A DNA stretch of 64,000 bases from JACQFV01 sp964593585 (GTDB lineage Bacteria; Zixibacteria; MSB-5A5; WJJR01): assembly GCA_964593585.1 (NCBI GenBank), contig CAZQIZ010000002.1, forward strand, positions 124,001 through 188,000, written 5' to 3'. Positions 60,886 to 64,000 of this stretch are shown here, one piece after another; the stretch's first letter is position 1; each line of letters starts with the position of its first letter. The notes under the pieces were generated by a model. The model saw nothing but the letters and a program-made list of their open reading frames with translations, ran no database searches and was not told where the DNA came from. The position numbers and the translations under genes were made by a program.

Positions 60886-61839
60886 TCAGAAAACACGGGC
60901 CGTCTTGCGTTTCAAGACCTTCTCGCCGGCCGCGATGATGTCGCGCGACTTCAGACCGAAGGCCGTCATCAACTCATCCGGCGTCCCCGACTGGCCGAAG
61001 CGGTCATCGACGGCCACAAACTCCATGGGGACGGGGTTGCCACGGACCACCACCTCGGCGATCGCGCCGCCCAGCCCGCCGTTGATCTGGTGTTCCTCGG
61101 CGGTGACGATGGCGCCGCAATCGACAGCCGCCTGCAGGATGATCTCGCGGTCGATCGGCTTGATCGTGTGCAGGTTGATCACCCGCGCCTCGATGCCGCG
61201 TTTGGCAAGGGCGTCGGCGGCCTCCAGAGCTTCGTAGACCATCACCCCGCAGGCGATGATGGCAAGATCGCCGCCGTCACGCAGCGGCAGCCCTTTGCCA
61301 AGGACAAACGGCGTCTCGGGCGTGGTCACCACCGGCACGTTTTCGCGGCCAAAGCGGATGTAAACCGGTCCCCAGACCTCGGCGGCGGCGTGGGTGGCTT
61401 TGCGCGTCTCCTCGAAGTCGCAGGGAACAATGACTTTCATGCGCGGCAGGGCGCGCAACATCGAGATTTCCTCCATCGCCTGATGGGTGGCGCCGTCGGG
61501 ACCGACCGAGATCCCGCCGTGGGCGCCGCCGATCTTGACGTTCAGATCGGAGTAGCAGACGGTGACGCGAATCTGGTCCATGCAACGGCAGGTGGCGAAG
61601 GCGCCGTAGGTCGACAGAAACGGGATCTTGCCGACCAGCGAGAGCCCGGCCGCGGTGTTCATGATGTTCTGCTCGGCCACACCCATCTGGATGAATCGTT
61701 CGGGGAATTCCTTGGCGAAGAAACTGACCATCGTCGATTCCGACAAGTCGCCGACCAGCACGACCACGTCGGGGTTGGCCTTGCCAAGTTCAACGAGGGC
61801 CCGTCCGAATCCTTCGCGTGTTTTCTTCATTTCCGGCAT
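60886..61839 (-). CDS. Transketolase, C-terminal (PYR) subunit
   Basis: 317 residues: the pyrimidine-binding and C-terminal domains of a split transketolase. GVAEQNIMNTAAGLSLVGKI contains the glutamate that activates thiamine diphosphate. GGAHGGISVGPDGATHQAME and DLALLR-like SMLRALPRMKVIVPCDFEE are typical. The C-terminal domain has VINLHTIKPIDREIILQAAV and EEHQINGGLGGAIAEVV. Works with the neighbouring N-terminal subunit in the non-oxidative pentose phosphate pathway. Confidence 0.93.
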   Translation of the reverse strand: MPEMKKTREGFGRALVELGKANPDVVVLVGDLSESTMVSFFAKEFPERFIQMGVAEQNIMNTAAGLSLVGKIPFLSTYGAFATCRCMDQIRVTVCYSDLNVKIGGAHGGISVGPDGATHQAMEEISMLRALPRMKVIVPCDFEETRKATHAAAEVWGPVYIRFGRENVPVVTTPETPFVLGKGLPLRDGGDLAIIACGVMVYEALEAADALAKRGIEARVINLHTIKPIDREIILQAAVDCGAIVTAEEHQINGGLGGAIAEVVVRGNPVPMEFVAVDDRFGQSGTPDELMTAFGLKSRDIIAAGEKVLKRKTARVF

Positions 61840-61860
61840 GTGCGGGAGTCTCCGTTGGCG

Positions 61861-62733
61861 TCAGTTGTTCAACAGGCGCGCGGACCATTCGGCCAACGAG
61901 GTTCCCAGTTCGGCCAGGGCCTTCTCACCTTGTTCGGGGGTCGGCGGTTTGCCGTGCCACTCGTAGTTGTCGTTCATGAAACTCACGGGCCGTCCCATGA
62001 CGGTGCGCGCCAGGATGACGGTGGGCTTGCCCTTGGTCGCGCGCGCCTCATCAAGGGCGGCGAGAATTTGACGGAAATCGTGGCCGTCGATTTCGATCAC
62101 ATGCCAGCGGAAGGCGCGGTACTTGTCGGCCAGGGGCGCCAGACCCATGATATCCTCGACGCAGCCGTCGATCTGGATGTTGTTGTAGTCGATAATGCCG
62201 CAAAGGTTGTCGAGCTGGTAATGACCGGCCGACATCACCGCCTCCCAGATCGATCCTTCCTGCTGCTCGCCGTCGGACATGAGCGCATAGACCCGACGCG
62301 GGTGCCCATCCATGCGCGAGCCATAGGCGGCGCCGAAGGCGATCGAGAGCCCCTGCCCCAGGGAGCCGGAGGACACCTCGATGCCAGGCGAGTCCAGGTT
62401 GGAGGGATGCCCTTGCAGGTGGCCATCGAACTTGCGAAACTTCATCAAGTCCTTCAGCGGGAAGAACCCGGCTTCGGCCAACGCGCTGTAGTGGATCGGC
62501 GTCACATGCCCGAACGAGTAAAACCACATGTCACGATCGGGCCACTTCGGGTTCTTCGGATCGAACACCAATTCGTGGAAGAACAGTGCGGTGGCCACAT
62601 CGGCAAACCCCAGCGGCCCGCCGGTGTGTCCCGACTTGGCTTCTACCAGCATCGTGATGATGTCGCGTCGAATCTCCAGCGCTTTGTCGGCCAATCGTTC
62701 GACGCTAAAACGGTAGGGATTTTGTCTGGTCAT
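61861..62733 (-). CDS. Transketolase, N-terminal (ThDP-binding) subunit
   Basis: 290 residues. AKSGHTGGPLGFADVATALF at the start, GSLGQGLSIAFGAAYGSR, and the thiamine diphosphate motif MSDGEQQEGSIWEA...IIDYNN, where the usual GDG is SDG as in many split enzymes. A GGAG site precedes the ATG. A hairpin (7-bp arms at 62746-62752 and 62765-62771) covers the leader just upstream. Twenty-one bases separate it from the second subunit. Confidence 0.93.
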   Translation of the reverse strand: MTRQNPYRFSVERLADKALEIRRDIITMLVEAKSGHTGGPLGFADVATALFFHELVFDPKNPKWPDRDMWFYSFGHVTPIHYSALAEAGFFPLKDLMKFRKFDGHLQGHPSNLDSPGIEVSSGSLGQGLSIAFGAAYGSRMDGHPRRVYALMSDGEQQEGSIWEAVMSAGHYQLDNLCGIIDYNNIQIDGCVEDIMGLAPLADKYRAFRWHVIEIDGHDFRQILAALDEARATKGKPTVILARTVMGRPVSFMNDNYEWHGKPPTPEQGEKALAELGTSLAEWSARLLNN

Positions 62734-62745
62734 CGGCTCCTTCTC

Positions 62746-62771
62746 CGGAGATCGGGTGGAGCAAATCTCCG
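62746..62771 (-). promoter_or_regulatory. Leader hairpin before the transketolase genes
   Basis: CGGAGAT / ATCTCCG arms enclosing 12 bases, ending 13 bases before the ATG and next to the ribosome-binding site GGAGAAGGAG. It could modulate translation. It lies beside the most AT-rich stretch of this spacer (62780-62815), which overlaps the end of coaE. Confidence 0.35.
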
Positions 62772-62787
62772 AAAATGTTGTCGGACT

Positions 62788-63489
62788 TTATGATAACATT
62801 TTTTTCCAGCAAAGTCTCGCCTCGCGGCGCAGATTCGCCCAGGAAGAACCGTTTTTGACAATGAAATCGCAATACGCACGCTTGCGATTCCATGCCATTT
62901 GTGCCCGGGAGAAACGGCGGATTTGCGCCAGCGACATCCCTCGTTTGCGCAACCGACGGAGCCGCAATTCATAGGGGGCGTTGACGCCAACGAGGAAATC
63001 CCAGTGAATCCGGCCAATGCCCCACTCGACCAAGAGGGCGGCATCGATGACGACGGCGCGCGCACCGCGTCGGCGACGCAGACGGGCGACCTCGCGATTC
63101 AGCTCAGCTACCAACGCGGGATGGACGATGCGGTTCAACGTGGCGGTCTGACGCGGCCCGGCGAGGGCGCGTCGGGCCAGAAGGCGGCGATCGATCTGCC
63201 CTCCCGCGAGGATGTCGTGGCCGAAGGCGCGCGCCAATCGCTTGCGAAGCTGCGGGGAACGGTCCACGACACGATGTCCGATCTCATCGCCGGAGACAAT
63301 GACGCCGCCCCAGGCGGCAAAGCAGGCGGACACGGCGCTTTTGCCCGAGCCGATCGGCCCGGTGACACCGATCACCGGAATGGCGCGTTTGGGAAAGCGA
63401 CTCGACACACTGCGAAGGAAACGCCACGGATGCCGTGAGGGAAGCGCAAAGCGGCGTGTTTGTCCTACGGCACGGTGGCGCCGGGCCAC
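62788..63489 (-). CDS. coaE: Dephospho-CoA kinase
   Basis: Last step of coenzyme A synthesis: phosphorylates dephospho-CoA at the 3' hydroxyl. P-loop IGVTGPIGSGKSAVSACFAA, then VSGDEIGHRVV of the acceptor site, LNRIVHPALV and VIDAALLVEWGI. The longest frame starts at GTG 63489 (233 residues) and overlaps the upstream gene by 25 bases. A GTG at 63408 would give a 206-residue enzyme of normal size starting just before the P-loop strand, and is equally plausible. Neither has a good Shine-Dalgarno sequence. Confidence 0.9.
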   Translation of the reverse strand: MARRHRAVGQTRRFALPSRHPWRFLRSVSSRFPKRAIPVIGVTGPIGSGKSAVSACFAAWGGVIVSGDEIGHRVVDRSPQLRKRLARAFGHDILAGGQIDRRLLARRALAGPRQTATLNRIVHPALVAELNREVARLRRRRGARAVVIDAALLVEWGIGRIHWDFLVGVNAPYELRLRRLRKRGMSLAQIRRFSRAQMAWNRKRAYCDFIVKNGSSWANLRREARLCWKKMLS

Positions 63490-64000
63490 ACCGGATGACG
63501 CGAGCGGTGCCGACCTTCGGTCAGTTCCGCAATGAAGCGCTGCATGGAGCAGACTTCGCCGGTCGGCGGCTGGACCATCAGACTCGCCAACGGCATCTGA
63601 CGCGCGATGCGTCCGATCTCCTGCCCCACCCCCAGATCATCCAGCGCCGAGCAAAAGGCGCCAAGCCCGATGCGCACCGGACGTCCGCGCGCGACAAACC
63701 CCGAGACCAACACCACGGTGGGACGGGCGCCGGACGGCAGCGAGAGCGGGACCGTGGTCCAAACCCCCAGATTGAACTGGAATCTTCCCTCGCCGGCAAA
63801 GACCCACTCCTGATCGGGAATCTGCTTGTCCCCCAGGCGCACCGACAGTTGGAAGGACGGCAGTCCCGCCAGATCGAGAATGGCGGACATGGCGGCGGCC
63901 TGCGAATACGAGGACCCGGCGCGGGTCAGCGCGATGTCGTCGATGGTCGTGATGATGAGGTCATAGGACCAGAGACAGCCCCAGGCCTCCCTCGCCGAGT
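63465..64000 (-). CDS. Hypothetical protein, N-terminus beyond the window
   Basis: Not recognised. The frame stays open to position 64000 (AWGCLWSYDLIITTIDDIAL lies upstream of the first ATG), so the start is outside and at least 177 residues are present. There is no membrane helix and no motif I know; the middle looks beta-rich (GRFQFNLGVWTTVPLSLPSG, PTVVLVSGFVARG). Its stop lies inside or just before coaE, so the two are cotranscribed. Confidence 0.7.
   Translation of the reverse strand, partial: SAREAWGCLWSYDLIITTIDDIALTRAGSSYSQAAAMSAILDLAGLPSFQLSVRLGDKQIPDQEWVFAGEGRFQFNLGVWTTVPLSLPSGARPTVVLVSGFVARGRPVRIGLGAFCSALDDLGVGQEIGRIARQMPLASLMVQPPTGEVCSMQRFIAELTEGRHRSRHPVWPGATVP

Noticed and set aside
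60724..62793. 689-codon open frame opposite the transketolase genes
   Set aside because: Antisense to two conserved subunits; no domain.

Overview
The window comes from a GC-rich Gram-negative bacterium. It has outer-membrane genes (a TonB-dependent receptor, a PorV/UPF0164-type barrel and a complete Tol-Pal set) and a large secreted protein with a FlgD-like C-terminal domain of the kind common in the Fibrobacteres-Chlorobi-Bacteroidetes (FCB) group. An uncultured FCB-group phylum (Zixibacteria/Latescibacteria-like) is the best guess. It rests on gene content, because no 16S rRNA lies in the window.

Layout. The left edge holds the start of prfB (minus strand) with a textbook programmed +1 frameshift, divergent from a class A penicillin-binding protein (plus). 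From about 2.6 to 5.7 kb lies a tightly overlapping minus-strand nucleoside-catabolism operon: small membrane protein, deoB, cdd, a bacterial-microcompartment vertex protein (EutN/CcmL family) and a deoC with an EutT-like N-terminal extension. It follows the terminator of the ribosomal-protein superoperon. From 5.8 to 24.8 kb (minus) runs the canonical str, S10, spc and alpha order: rpsL-rpsG-fusA-rpsJ-rplCDWB-rpsS-rplV-rpsC-rplP-rpmC-rpsQ-rplNXE-rpsNH-rplFR-rpsE-rpmD-rplO-secY-adk-map-infA-rpmJ-rpsMKD-rpoA-rplQ. From 24.8 to 37.6 kb (minus) comes tRNA-Thr-tuf-tRNA-Trp-secE-nusG-rplKAJL-rpoBC. Two near-consensus promoters of identical design (TTGACT-N16-TATAATGGC) precede rpsL and tRNA-Thr/tuf.

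From 37.6 to 43.0 kb (minus) is a tolQ-tolR-tolA-tolB-pal-cpoB operon ending in an unrecognised 211-residue gene. ligA and a CPA2-type antiporter (plus) follow, then rpmB (minus). A sugar ABC transporter binding protein and two permeases (plus, no ATPase) converge on a large N-acetylmuramoyl-L-alanine amidase. From 51.8 to 59.2 kb is a three-gene surface cassette (minus): TonB-dependent receptor, then a 1055-residue secreted protein with FN3-like and FlgD-like domains, then the PorV-like barrel, closed by a strong terminator. The right end (minus) has an edge-truncated unknown gene, coaE, a split transketolase and a class I aminotransferase.

Most of the window is core information-processing DNA. 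The least ordinary parts are the lone microcompartment vertex gene inside a deoxynucleoside operon, and the receptor/secreted protein/PorV cassette. Several genes (rpsL, rpsC, rpsE, tolQ and the receptor) appear to start at TTG, most behind strong Shine-Dalgarno sequences.
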